This document shows, one piece after another, positions 1 to 7,943 of a stretch of DNA of 11,037 nucleotides (its first letter is position 1; the number at the start of each line of letters is the position of its first letter). This DNA comes from Candidatus Sulfotelmatobacter sp. GTDB taxonomy: Bacteria; Acidobacteriota; Terriglobia; Terriglobales; Acidobacteriaceae. Both the position numbers and the translations under genes were made by a program. The stretch spans positions 1-11,037 of the forward strand of contig JASHTD010000618.1 of NCBI GenBank assembly GCA_030040725.1, given 5' to 3'. The notes below the pieces were generated by a model. It made no database searches. It saw nothing but the letters and a program-made list of their open reading frames with translations, and had not been told where the DNA came from.

Positions 1-945
1 TACTTCCGTATGCATGGTGCGCGTGTCTTCCCGCACGTCTACCGAGAAGCGCGCGACTTTCCCCGGAAAAGTTTGATTGAGAGAAGGCACGGTTACCGCC
101 ACCGGATCGCCGAGGCGAACGTACTGCACATAAGCTTCGGGAACCGGAATCACCAGCCGGAAAAGATCGTCTTCCGAGAGCCGCACGATCGGCATCGCCT
201 GCAGGCTCGAACCGGTCCCTGCCTGAACCAGCGTGCCGAGATTGGCATAGCGTTCTGTGACTATGCCGTTAAACGGCGCGGTGATCTTCGAGTAATCGAA
301 CAAGCTTTGATCGTGTACCAGTTTCGCCTTGGCTGCCCCAAGCTGGCTCTGCGCGGCGTCAAGAGCCGCCTGGCCTGCATCCACCTGCGACGCGGCCGCC
401 AGATCCTTTCCTTGCGCGTCATCCACTTCCTGCTGTGCCACCAGGCCGGGCTGGCTTTGGAAGACTCCGTTCAACCGCGTGTACTCCAGATGCAGCGCTT
501 TGTATTGCGCCTGGTATCTCGCCAGTTCATGTTGCGCTCTGATTACCTGATTGCTCGCGTTCTTGATCTCAGCCTCATCTTCTTGCAGTTGCGCTTCAAG
601 TTCAGGGATCTCAAGCACCGCCATTACCGCACCGGCCTTTACATGCGTTCCGTAATCTACGTTGAGCGTCTTCACGTAACCGGATTCCTTGGCGTAGACG
701 TCGATCTCCTGAAATGGCACCAATTCGGACGACAGCGTGATCTCCTGACCGAGAGATTTCTTCACCACCTTGGTCACACCCACCGTTACCCCTTGCTCGC
801 TGGCTTCAACCGGCTTCCCCGAGCTTCCGGAGCAGGACGACAGGCATGCAATCGCCGCGAGCGTAACTAGAGCGAACTCGGAACAAAGCAGTCCTTTGTT
901 CCGGCGGTTCCGCGTGCTGGTGAATAAGCTTGCCACTGGATTCAT
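1..945 (-). CDS. HlyD/AcrA-family periplasmic adaptor lipoprotein of an RND-type efflux system (partial, C-terminus beyond the window)
   Basis: The reverse strand from the ATG at 945 reads open for 315 codons to the window edge, so the C-terminal end is missing. Residues 19-38 form a hydrophobic signal ending in a lipobox-like LSSC (Cys38), which suggests a lipid-anchored periplasmic protein. Residues of about 75-110 resemble a biotinyl-lipoyl half-motif (Y-A-K-E-S-G-Y-V, then G-T-H-V-K-A-G). Next comes an Ala/Gln/Glu-rich stretch of about 110-200 that should form the alpha-helical coiled-coil hairpin. After it comes the returning lipoyl half and start of the beta-barrel (Y-S-K-I-T-A-P-F-N-G-I-V-T, then L-G-T-L-V-Q-A-G). 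Such adaptors join an inner-membrane RND pump to an outer-membrane channel; the pump gene is probably just outside the left edge (inference). A GGAGAG ribosome site sits 5 bases before the start. The gene begins 64 bp after the RraA-family gene, so co-transcription is possible. Substrate cannot be told. Confidence 0.92.
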   Translation of the reverse strand, partial: MNPVASLFTSTRNRRNKGLLCSEFALVTLAAIACLSSCSGSSGKPVEASEQGVTVGVTKVVKKSLGQEITLSSELVPFQEIDVYAKESGYVKTLNVDYGTHVKAGAVMAVLEIPELEAQLQEDEAEIKNASNQVIRAQHELARYQAQYKALHLEYTRLNGVFQSQPGLVAQQEVDDAQGKDLAAASQVDAGQAALDAAQSQLGAAKAKLVHDQSLFDYSKITAPFNGIVTERYANLGTLVQAGTGSSLQAMPIVRLSEDDLFRLVIPVPEAYVQYVRLGDPVAVTVPSLNQTFPGKVARFSVDVREDTRTMHTEV

Positions 946-1009
946 TCCGTCTCTCCGACCACCATGTGCTGAGATTGCCCCGTCACACATCTCTTGACCG
1001 GACTCATCG

Positions 1010-1708
1010 TCAGCCTGACTTCCTCAAGATTTCACTCAGCTTCTCGATCGAAAACGAACTGGAGCGGCAAAATTCGACGATCTTCTGATGTTGCCGCTCC
1101 ATAGCCCCGGCCACGGCTGGAATCTGCGCAGCAATTGTGAGCGGCACGCTCAGCACGCCGTGACGATCTCCATGCAGCAGATCACCCGGCTGGATTTCCA
1201 TTCCGCCTATCATCACTTTCGAGCCAATATCGAAAATGTGCGCGTACGCATGCGAGACCGCAACGCTTCCCGCGAATAGCTGAAGTCCCATCGAGCGAAC
1301 GGAGGGCAACTCGCGCACGGCTCCATTCGTCAGGTGTCCTATGCAACCCAGGGCCTTTAGGATCGCGGCGTGTACGTTGCCCACGAACGCGCCCAATCCC
1401 GGGTGAGCGTCTACATCTTCCAGCACCAGGATCCGAGGCGCCGGAATCTGCAGAACCCTGTGCCAGAGATCGCTGCGATCGTGGAACGTCCCCCCCATGA
1501 TCGGCGGTTCGCCTGCTCTCAGCCGTGCGGTAAGCGCGTACCCAACCATCGGAGGCGCATCTGGAAACATGCAATGGATGCTGCCGTTCGTAAATCCCGT
1601 ATTGCGCAGCCTGAGATTAAACGTCTCAACCGCACTCGCCACCATGCAGGTATCGAACTGGCGAAGAGAATCCAGATCTTCTTCAGTTAACGCAGGCGCA
1701 GACGTCAT
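1010..1708 (-). CDS. RraA-family protein (RraA / HMG-CHA aldolase fold)
   Basis: The protein has 232 residues, the usual length for this family. The conserved core is present: G-A-F-V-G-N-V-H-A (106-114), L-T-N-G-A-V-R-E (126-133), S-H-A-Y-A-H (152-157) and P-G-D-L-L-H-G-D-R-H-G-V (174-185). The family includes 4-hydroxy-4-methyl-2-oxoglutarate aldolases, oxaloacetate decarboxylases and RraA, the regulator of RNase E; older annotations call it a demethylmenaquinone methyltransferase, which is considered wrong. The active aldolases carry an acidic residue, 20 residues, then Arg-Asp. Here that pattern reads Asn111-x20-Arg132-Glu133, so the metal site is altered and catalysis is uncertain. The ATG at 1708 is preceded by GGAGAGGAAA. 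It is cytoplasmic (no signal peptide). Neighbours give no pathway clue: an efflux adaptor lies 64 bp downstream. Family assignment is firm; substrate and function are not. Confidence 0.9.
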   Translation of the reverse strand: MTSAPALTEEDLDSLRQFDTCMVASAVETFNLRLRNTGFTNGSIHCMFPDAPPMVGYALTARLRAGEPPIMGGTFHDRSDLWHRVLQIPAPRILVLEDVDAHPGLGAFVGNVHAAILKALGCIGHLTNGAVRELPSVRSMGLQLFAGSVAVSHAYAHIFDIGSKVMIGGMEIQPGDLLHGDRHGVLSVPLTIAAQIPAVAGAMERQHQKIVEFCRSSSFSIEKLSEILRKSG

Positions 1709-1764
1709 AGTGGGTTTCCTCTCCGGAAATCCGTTGTTAGTTTCGGTAGTGGTTCGGTTTCATT

Positions 1765-1840
1765 GTCATCCTGAGCAAGCCGCCTTTGCCAAGCGAAGGA
1801 TCCGGGCGAGCCGCGCGTCAAGATCGCGCGCTCGGCTCGC
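1765..1840. repeat. REP-like palindromic spacer element
   Basis: This lies in the 220-bp spacer between the RraA-family gene and the small membrane protein. GTCATCCTGAGC (1765-1776) is followed by AGCGAAGGATC (1792-1802), a pairing of GTCATCC with GGATC that recurs in two other spacers of this window. Directly after it is a stem-loop whose outer arms GCGAGCCG (1806-1813) and CGGCTCGC (1833-1840) match perfectly, with further CGCG pairing inside. There is no T-tract, so it is not a typical intrinsic terminator. The spacer holds no ORF I can support and no clear promoter. Confidence 0.6.
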
Positions 1841-1928
1841 TTCCTTATCAAACGGCACCGCTAACTGAGTTTCAGAAATACTCTAGTACGCAGCTCGGAC
1901 TACGCGAACGAGTAACTGCTCGAAGAAA

Positions 1929-2282
1929 TTAGAGCGAAGGAGGGGGTCGATTATAGAGGGTGTTGGCAAACAAAGCGCCGGGCACGTCAGGTACCGCACT
2001 CACGACGCAACGATAAGAACTGCGCGGTTTCAGAATAACCGCATCAATGACCGGAGGAAGCCAGCTCGCAGCCGACTTGGTAAGACGCTGCCGGCGGCCT
2101 TCAGGAGAAACCTGTTTGTGCAGACTTGCTACTTTGGAAACAGACACGCTCTGTGGAGAGCAATAGCGCGTAGCGACGCTGACAGTCAGTGAGCACACGG
2201 CTACGAGAACAACCACCGCACTCCAACATTTGTGTCGCGGATTCCCTTGAAAGTCTCTCAGCTTTAACCTTCCGGCAAGCAA
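1929..2282 (-). CDS. Small single-TM protein of unknown function ending in YNRPPPSL
   Basis: This 117-residue frame has no function I can name. Residues 20-38 (W-S-A-V-V-V-L-V-A-V-C-S-L-T-V-S-V-A-T) form one hydrophobic segment after a basic N-terminus (R-N at 14-17), as in a membrane anchor or signal. The remaining 80 residues would be extracytoplasmic, are basic and Pro/Ser-rich, and end in N-T-L-Y-N-R-P-P-P-S-L. I have an impression, not checked, that short proteins with this layout and ending recur in Acidobacteriota. The start is uncertain: TTG at 2282 is the longest option but has no convincing ribosome site. GGAAGG a few codons in lies just before an in-frame CTG (residue 8), which could be the real start. 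It sits 92 bp downstream of htrA on the same strand. Its small size, rare start and non-ATG context leave some chance it is not translated. Confidence 0.6.
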   Translation of the reverse strand: MLAGRLKLRDFQGNPRHKCWSAVVVLVAVCSLTVSVATRYCSPQSVSVSKVASLHKQVSPEGRRQRLTKSAASWLPPVIDAVILKPRSSYRCVVSAVPDVPGALFANTLYNRPPPSL

Positions 2283-2374
2283 TCTAAGTCGTTTCTAACA
2301 TATAACGTCGGCACCGGCAACCAAGCGGCTTTCAAGGGATGTTCCTTTAGTACTGTAATGCTTTGTCCCAATCC

Positions 2375-3868
2375 TCACTCTGGCTGCACCACCAGGAACG
2401 TCGTATTGCCTCCGCGATTGATCAGCAGCACGATCGTTTGTTTCCCGGCTTCCGAAATCAGCCGCTCATACTCAGATACTGAATCCACCGGTTGCCGGTT
2501 GACTTGTTCAATCACATCTCCCCGCTGCAATCCCGCATCGGCTGCGGCGGAATCGCCGGGGACGTCGGTAACCACAACCCCTTTCACATTCGGCTTCAGT
2601 CCCAGTTGCTGGCGAATGTCATTCGTCAACTCGTCCACCTGGACTCCGCGCATGGAACTGTTCTCCGCCGCTCCGCCGGCATTGTTCGCAGCGCCCTTGC
2701 TCGAGGGAGCTTCTCCCAGTGCGAAGCTGACATCCTTCGTTTCGCCGTTACGATTTACTTTGAGATGCACCGTGGCGCCCGGAGACATTGCGCCGACCTT
2801 GAGGCGCAGATCGTTAGCGCCTTGGACCGTCTCTCCGTTGATTTCCGTTATCACGTCGCCGCGTTGCAAGCCGGCTTTGCCGCCCGGACTGCTGGCATCG
2901 ACACTGCTGACCAACGCGCCTTTCTCCGCCGCCACGTGGAAAGCCCGGCCGAGTTCTGGCGTGACGTCCTGAATGCCCACTCCGATATAACCCCGCACCA
3001 CTTTCCCATTCTTCAGAATCTGATCCATGACGTACTTCGCCATGTTGATCGGAATGGCAAAGCCGATTCCCTGATTCCCGCCCCCGCCGGAAAGAATTGC
3101 CGTGTTGATGCCGATCAGTTCGCCGCGCGCATTCAGCAACGCGCCCCCGGAGTTCCCCGGATTGATCGCAGCATCGGTCTGAATGAAGTCTTCATAGTCC
3201 TCGATCGACAAACCGTTGCGGCCGGTCGCGCTGATAATACCCATCGTCGCGGTTTCGCCTACACCGAAAGGATTGCCGATAGCGAAGGCATAATCGCCGA
3301 CTTCGAGTTTCGAGGAATCTCCCAGCGGAATGGTCGGCAAGCCGGTAGCGGCGATCTTGACCACCGCAATGTCCGTCTGGGGATCGGTCCCGATCACCTT
3401 TCCGGTGAATTGCTTTTTGTCGGCGAGCGTCACCTTGATGTCAGTGCCTTTATCAACCACGTGATTATTCGTCAGAATGTAGCCATCGGGACTGATAATC
3501 ACGCCCGATCCCAAGCCGCGCTCGCGCTGTTCTTCCGGCGCCTGGGGACCTTGCCCGCCAAAAAACTGCCGGAAAAAGGGATCGTTGAAAAAAGGAGACT
3601 GAGGAACTTTTACAATTCGCGAAGAGGTAATGCTGACCACGGCGGGCAATGCCGGCTTGAACAGAGGCGCAAACCCCATTGCGTTGGCAGCGGAGCCACT
3701 CGCCGCGTGTCCCGTTTGCGCGATGTAAACCGGAATCTCATGGGTGGCGCCCAGCACCGAGTGTCCCGCCCACGAGCTCGCCGCCAGTCCGAGAACGCCA
3801 CCTGCAATCAACACCACAGCTACAAATGCCAGTGCAGCCGATTGGCGCACCTGAAGAAGTCGTGCCAT
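2375..3868 (-). CDS. HtrA/DegP-family periplasmic serine protease with two PDZ domains
   Basis: The product of 497 residues degrades or refolds damaged proteins in the periplasm. Residues of about 10-34 form a hydrophobic signal or N-terminal anchor. A Phe/Pro-rich linker follows (around 90-110), then the trypsin-like domain. The catalytic triad is visible: His136 (T-N-N-H-V-V), Asp166 (T-D-I-A-V-V-K) and Ser240 (N-P-G-N-S-G-G-A). PDZ1 spans about 291-384 (G-Y-I-G-V-G-I-Q) and PDZ2 about 407-493; an Ala/Asn/Gly/Ser-rich linker joins them. Length and layout match DegP/DegQ/MucD rather than the one-PDZ DegS. I chose the ATG at 3868, not the upstream GTG at 3889, because the ribosome site GAGGAGGAGAAAG lies between them and is ideally spaced from the ATG. 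It follows the S2P-like protease gene by 120 bp. Which DegP/DegQ subtype it is cannot be settled here. Confidence 0.97.
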   Translation of the reverse strand: MARLLQVRQSAALAFVAVVLIAGGVLGLAASSWAGHSVLGATHEIPVYIAQTGHAASGSAANAMGFAPLFKPALPAVVSITSSRIVKVPQSPFFNDPFFRQFFGGQGPQAPEEQRERGLGSGVIISPDGYILTNNHVVDKGTDIKVTLADKKQFTGKVIGTDPQTDIAVVKIAATGLPTIPLGDSSKLEVGDYAFAIGNPFGVGETATMGIISATGRNGLSIEDYEDFIQTDAAINPGNSGGALLNARGELIGINTAILSGGGGNQGIGFAIPINMAKYVMDQILKNGKVVRGYIGVGIQDVTPELGRAFHVAAEKGALVSSVDASSPGGKAGLQRGDVITEINGETVQGANDLRLKVGAMSPGATVHLKVNRNGETKDVSFALGEAPSSKGAANNAGGAAENSSMRGVQVDELTNDIRQQLGLKPNVKGVVVTDVPGDSAAADAGLQRGDVIEQVNRQPVDSVSEYERLISEAGKQTIVLLINRGGNTTFLVVQPE

Positions 3869-3886
3869 TTCTTTCTCCTCCTCAAT
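3855..3886 (-). promoter_or_regulatory. Ribosome binding site that decides the htrA start
   Basis: Read on the minus strand, TTGAGGAGGAGAAAGAA leads directly into the ATG at 3868. The purine-rich GGAGGAG core lies about 8 bases before that ATG, which is standard spacing. The in-frame GTG at 3889 lies upstream of this core, with no ribosome site of its own, so the 7-residue extension (M-I-E-E-E-K-E) is probably an annotation artefact. Confidence 0.8.
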
Positions 3887-3988
3887 CACCCACTGCGCCG
3901 CCCCTAATGTAAAGACTAATACTGTTGCCCGTTGGTTGCTAACTTCGTCAAAGATTGTGCGGTCTTAGCCTCTGTCGAGCCTCCGGGG

Positions 3989-5143
3989 TCATGCCGCACG
4001 CGGCATATGCGTGATGTCGGAAAGCCCGGAACGCGCCTTCAGAATCTCCAGAACATGCGCCCGCGTGACTACGCCTTCCACATGCCCATCGGAGAGTACG
4101 GGAAGCTGATGAACATCTTCCCGGCTCATGATTTCCAGCGCTTCCATTGCTGGCCGATCGGGCGCAACAAAATGAATTTGGTTCACCGGCCGCATCACAT
4201 CACCAACCTGCTTGAACTGCCAGATACTGGGATTGATCCCGCGAATCTCGTTAGGCGTAATCATTCCGAGCATCTCGCCATTCTGCATGACCAGAAAGCA
4301 CCGCCGCCCGGTGCGCATCAAGTGTTCATTGACAAACTCCTGCAGAGACAGGTTGGGGCTCACGATCTCGAAGTTCGTAGACATCAAATCCTTGACGTGT
4401 AAATCCCGCAGCAGCGAGCCGGTTCGCACCTGCAAGTAAGTTGCGCTCGAAGCCTGCAGCAGAAACCATCCGATGAAGGCCAGCCAAAGGCCTCCCAATC
4501 CCGCTCCTTCAAAAAAACGAAAGATTCCAAACGCGATAAACAGCGCGGCGATGACTTGTCCAACCCGGGCCGCGGCGCGCGTAGACCGCTCGACGCTTCC
4601 CGTAATCCACCACACAATGGATCGCAACACCCGGCCCCCATCCAGGGGAAATCCGGGAATCATATTGAACGCAGCCAGCAGGAGATTGATATAACCGAGC
4701 CAGACCAGCAGCGCTGTGCCAGGAGTCAGTGGATTACTTCCAACCACCCAGCCGGCAAGCCTGGCAAACGCCAGGAGAACAATTCCCAGCACCGCGCTGG
4801 TGATCGGTCCGGCAATCGCCATCCAGAATTCGGTTTTAGGATCACTAGCCTCTTTTTCCATCTGGGCGACGCCGCCCAGCAGGAAGAGCGTGATCTTGTG
4901 AATCGGCAGACCACGGGCTTGCGCCACCAGCGCGTGCGACAATTCATGGGCGAAGAGGCAGGCAAAGAAAAGCAGTCCGGTAAGGATCGCTGTCGACCAG
5001 ACAACCGCTTCTGACCAGTCGTGATTCACGGCGTGGAATTGTCCCGCCAGTGAAAAAACGATCAACAGCGCAATGACAATCCAGCTATAGTGCAGACCCA
5101 GCTCGACTCCAAAGATGGTGCCAAGTTTGATCTGGGATTTCAT
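3989..5143 (-). CDS. M50-family site-2-type zinc metalloprotease with C-terminal CBS pair
   Basis: The product has 384 residues and should be an intramembrane protease of the inner membrane. Residues of about 18-36, 46-64, 105-130, 143-165 and 195-235 are hydrophobic. The zinc motif His66-Glu-Leu-Ser-His70 (A-H-E-L-S-H-A) lies in one of them, and the third ligand is Asp168 in N-M-I-P-G-F-P-L-D-G-G-R. The F-L-L-G-G (87-91) between them is also typical. Residues of about 248-372 hold two CBS motifs (D-L-M-S-T-N and D-V-M-R-P-V), which in this subfamily may sense adenine nucleotides. There is no PDZ domain, so it belongs with the SpoIVFB-like CBS-containing group rather than with RseP. The ATG at 5143 has AGGA just upstream. 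It lies between the M16 and HtrA genes on the same strand. Its substrate is not evident: no anti-sigma gene is visible. Confidence 0.95.
   Translation of the reverse strand: MKSQIKLGTIFGVELGLHYSWIVIALLIVFSLAGQFHAVNHDWSEAVVWSTAILTGLLFFACLFAHELSHALVAQARGLPIHKITLFLLGGVAQMEKEASDPKTEFWMAIAGPITSAVLGIVLLAFARLAGWVVGSNPLTPGTALLVWLGYINLLLAAFNMIPGFPLDGGRVLRSIVWWITGSVERSTRAAARVGQVIAALFIAFGIFRFFEGAGLGGLWLAFIGWFLLQASSATYLQVRTGSLLRDLHVKDLMSTNFEIVSPNLSLQEFVNEHLMRTGRRCFLVMQNGEMLGMITPNEIRGINPSIWQFKQVGDVMRPVNQIHFVAPDRPAMEALEIMSREDVHQLPVLSDGHVEGVVTRAHVLEILKARSGLSDITHMPRAA
3991..4006. repeat. Short inverted repeat at the end of the M50 gene
   Basis: ATGCCG (3991-3996) and CGGCAT (4001-4006) are perfect inverted arms around a 4-base loop. 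They encode the last residues of the M50 protein (M-P-R-A-A) and abut its stop codon. No T-run follows on the minus strand, so I do not call a terminator. It may simply reflect codon content. Confidence 0.3.
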
Positions 5144-5231
5144 CGATCCTGCCGCTTATCGTTGGATGCCATTCCGGCTGCTTTCGATGGCAGATAATGG
5201 TGACTTACGATCGCCCGACGAATATGTCCCG
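5144..5231. other. 88-bp spacer between the M16 and M50 genes
   Basis: The spacer has the M50 ribosome site at its left end and one perfect 6-bp inverted repeat, TGCCAT (5167-5172) with ATGGCA (5187-5192), around a 14-base loop. I see no convincing promoter and no T-tract, so transcription from M16 into M50 is plausible but not shown. Confidence 0.35.
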
Positions 5232-7943
5232 CTAGTTCGGCGGTGGTCCTTGGATCACTTCCACCAGATCACCGGGGCGAATCCACTTGGAGAATGCAGC
5301 GCGCACTTCTTCGGCAGCAAGCTTCTTGTACCGTTCGGCGGCACGCACGGGTTCGTCCAGTGGCAGGCCCATCAGCGACCGAGCCAGCAGAGCATCGGCA
5401 ATCTGTGATTCGCTCGATTGACTCAGAGGAATCTGCCGGATCAGCATGGCACGGGCCTGTTCCATCTCCGCTGCGCTCGGAGCCGTGTTTTGCATGGCTT
5501 TGAGATCCTGATCAATGAGCGCCCTCGCTTTGGAAACATTCACCGGATCGGCTCCATAGGAAATGGCAAACTGAGTCCGCGTCCGCCCGGCATCCAGTTC
5601 CTCATCCACGTTGTACACATAGCCGGTCTTCTCTCGAAGATCTCTATATAGACGCGTGGCATAGAACCCGCCGCCCAGAATGTGATTCGCGAGCTGAAGC
5701 GGGTAGTAATCGAGATTAAAGCGATCCATGGGCAACTCTTCGGAAAGCGTGACCTCATCCTGCACGCGCGTTGGATCGGGCACCTGGCTAGCGGAAGCTT
5801 TGTTCGGCGGCACCGGCTCAAGATCCAGCTTGGGTTTCGGATTCTCCGCTTTCCAGTTTCCAAACCATTTCAGAATTTCTTTTTGCGCTTCTTCCGGCGA
5901 AATGTCGCCGATCACAACAATCTTCGTAACGTCGGGACGAAAAGTCTGATGATAGTAAGCCTGCACATCTTTCAAAGTCAGCGAAGAAACTTTCTCCGGA
6001 GTCGGCTCGCGAAGTTCAGGATCGCCCTTCGGCAGCAAAGCTTCCAGCGTCGCGCGGTGGGCGCGGTAATCCGGGCTTTTCAGCAATCCCTCAACCGAAT
6101 CGGCGGTCTGTTGCTGTACCACCTTGAATGCCTCTTCCGGCAACGCCGGATCGAGTTCATTTCCCGCTAATAATTCAAGACCTCGGTCGAGATATGGCTT
6201 GAGCACCTGCAGCTGGAAGCTGGCGCCTCCACTTTCGTTGGCCGCGATATCGTCGAGTGCCTTTTGAAATGCGAGCCGGTCAAGCTTCGTCGTCCCATAG
6301 GAGAAAAGTCCGTCGAGTACGCTGGCAACTCCTTCCTGACCGGAAGGAACTTCCAGCGCAGTTTCGTGACGCACCTCGCCGGTGATCGTGATGGTGGGAG
6401 TCAGGTGTTCCGTTTGCACGATCAAGTGAATGCCGTTCGGCAGGGTGCTTTCAACCGGATGCAGATTCCACTTGGGAACCTGAACTGCTTGAGTTAAGGA
6501 CTCGGCCCACGCTGGAAATGCGACAGCTTTGGTTGCGGTCGGCGCTGCCTTTTCGGCGCCACCGAATCCTTTGCTGGCCACAGCCTGACCCGATGGCTGG
6601 GGAATCAGCGTCGCCACGATTGCATTCTCATTCACCAGATATTCCTTCGCAACGCGATTCACGTCTTCCAGGGTCACCTGTTCGATCTGGTCAACATCTT
6701 CTTCCGGTGAATGGCGCCCCTCGCCCGCCAGCGCCTGCGACCATAAAGAAGCCAGCCCGGGAATCGAGTTGCGCTCGAACTCGAACGACGCCACTTCGCT
6801 CCGCCGCGCAGCTTCGACCAGATCGGCGGGAACACCTTTGCTCGCATAATTCGCGACCGTCGCTTCGAGCGTCTGCTCCATCGCCTGCGCGTCCGCAGTC
6901 GTTGGGATAACGGCATACGCAAACGCCGCCCCAGCTTTGCGGTAAGTTTCGCCCAGCTCAAAACCGGCGTCCAGCGCTTTGCCTGCGGGCACAAGCCCGT
7001 AAATATCGGCGCGCTGGCTCGCCAGTACGTCGCTCAACACGCGGCTGGCGGCAAAATCGGCGCTGTCGGAGCCGGGCATGCGGTAAGCAATGATGGCAAT
7101 GCTGTACGGAAAATCGCTGGGCAGCGTAAAGTGCTCGGCTTTCACTGGACGCAAATGAATTGCAGTTCGCGGAGGCGGCTTCTTTCTCGGAATATCTCCG
7201 TAAAGCTTTTTGACGATCTCAATGGCTTTCGCCGGATCCACCTGTCCCGTAATTACCAGGATGGCATTGTTCGGCGCGTACCACTTCTCCTGAAAACTTT
7301 TCAGCATCGTGCCGGTTGTGGCATCGAACGAAGACTTCGTGCCGAGAGCATCCTGCTGGTAGGGTGTTCCCGCGAACATGTCCTTATCCATTCGCACGAG
7401 AAAGTTGTAAGTAGGATTTGAAAGATCGCGCGCAACCTCCTGCTCGATCGCACCCCGCTCCTGGTCCCACTCCGCCTGAGTATCGGAGATGCCGCGCATA
7501 CAGTTGGCATCGGCATGAAGCGCAATCTCCAGATCCTGCGACGGGATGGTCTCGAAAAATTGCGTGATGTTCTGTTGCGTGTCGGCGTCGTTGTCACCGC
7601 CAAGCTGGGCATAGATGGCGGCAATTTGATCGACCGACAGATCGCCACAGCCGCGAAACGCCATGTGCTCCTGCGCATGCGCCATGCCGGGAAAACCCTT
7701 CGGCGTTTCCTCTCCGCCGACTAGATAGTTCTCTTCGACCGTCACAACCGGTGCCAGATGATTGGGCACAATCACCACGCGCAAGCCGTTCGGCAGCGTG
7801 TAACGCGTTACCTCAGCCGGCGAGATTTTTGGCAACGGCGCATTTTGTCCCGTAGCTGCCACAGCCAGAATTGTCAGAAGAACGGCAGACAGTACGTAGG
7901 GCAAGCGACCAGGAGACTTCAAACTTTTCGAAAACTTTGCCAT
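5232..7943 (-). CDS. Secreted M16-family (insulinase/pitrilysin) zinc metalloprotease, two M16 modules in one chain
   Basis: The 903-residue product begins with a basic then hydrophobic signal (residues 11-33, ending A-A-T-G-Q-N). The first M16 module (about 45-260) carries the inverted zinc motif His89-x-x-Glu92-His93 (H-A-Q-E-H) and the downstream glutamates in E-R-G-A-I-E-Q-E-V; Glu169, 76 residues after His93, fits the third zinc ligand. The following half (about 275-445) is the M16_C-type module. A second pair (about 495-700 and 730-890) aligns in layout, with L-P-N-G-I-H-L-I-V, but has G-V-A-S-V-L-D-G where the zinc motif should be, so it is catalytically dead. It keeps the substrate-side motif Y-R-D-L-R-E-K-T-G-Y-V-Y (766-777). 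This is the familiar active/inactive pair fused into one chain. A GAGGAG ribosome site sits 6 bases before the ATG. Probably periplasmic, degrading peptides. The substrate is unknown. Confidence 0.96.
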   Translation of the reverse strand: MAKFSKSLKSPGRLPYVLSAVLLTILAVAATGQNAPLPKISPAEVTRYTLPNGLRVVIVPNHLAPVVTVEENYLVGGEETPKGFPGMAHAQEHMAFRGCGDLSVDQIAAIYAQLGGDNDADTQQNITQFFETIPSQDLEIALHADANCMRGISDTQAEWDQERGAIEQEVARDLSNPTYNFLVRMDKDMFAGTPYQQDALGTKSSFDATTGTMLKSFQEKWYAPNNAILVITGQVDPAKAIEIVKKLYGDIPRKKPPPRTAIHLRPVKAEHFTLPSDFPYSIAIIAYRMPGSDSADFAASRVLSDVLASQRADIYGLVPAGKALDAGFELGETYRKAGAAFAYAVIPTTADAQAMEQTLEATVANYASKGVPADLVEAARRSEVASFEFERNSIPGLASLWSQALAGEGRHSPEEDVDQIEQVTLEDVNRVAKEYLVNENAIVATLIPQPSGQAVASKGFGGAEKAAPTATKAVAFPAWAESLTQAVQVPKWNLHPVESTLPNGIHLIVQTEHLTPTITITGEVRHETALEVPSGQEGVASVLDGLFSYGTTKLDRLAFQKALDDIAANESGGASFQLQVLKPYLDRGLELLAGNELDPALPEEAFKVVQQQTADSVEGLLKSPDYRAHRATLEALLPKGDPELREPTPEKVSSLTLKDVQAYYHQTFRPDVTKIVVIGDISPEEAQKEILKWFGNWKAENPKPKLDLEPVPPNKASASQVPDPTRVQDEVTLSEELPMDRFNLDYYPLQLANHILGGGFYATRLYRDLREKTGYVYNVDEELDAGRTRTQFAISYGADPVNVSKARALIDQDLKAMQNTAPSAAEMEQARAMLIRQIPLSQSSESQIADALLARSLMGLPLDEPVRAAERYKKLAAEEVRAAFSKWIRPGDLVEVIQGPPPN

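Noticed and set aside
10..870. 286-codon open frame on the plus strand
   Set aside because: It lies opposite the HlyD-family gene, whose reverse-strand reading has signal, lipoyl and coiled-coil features. The plus-strand reading is Arg/His/Leu-rich with no domain.
3869..3889. GTG start extending HtrA by 7 residues
   Set aside because: The extension is made of the ribosome binding site itself; the ATG at 3868 is correctly spaced from it.
2492..3907. 471-codon open frame on the plus strand opposite htrA
   Set aside because: It is the antisense shadow of an unmistakable HtrA gene with triad and PDZ motifs. Its translation shows no recognisable domain or signal, and no ribosome site was evident.
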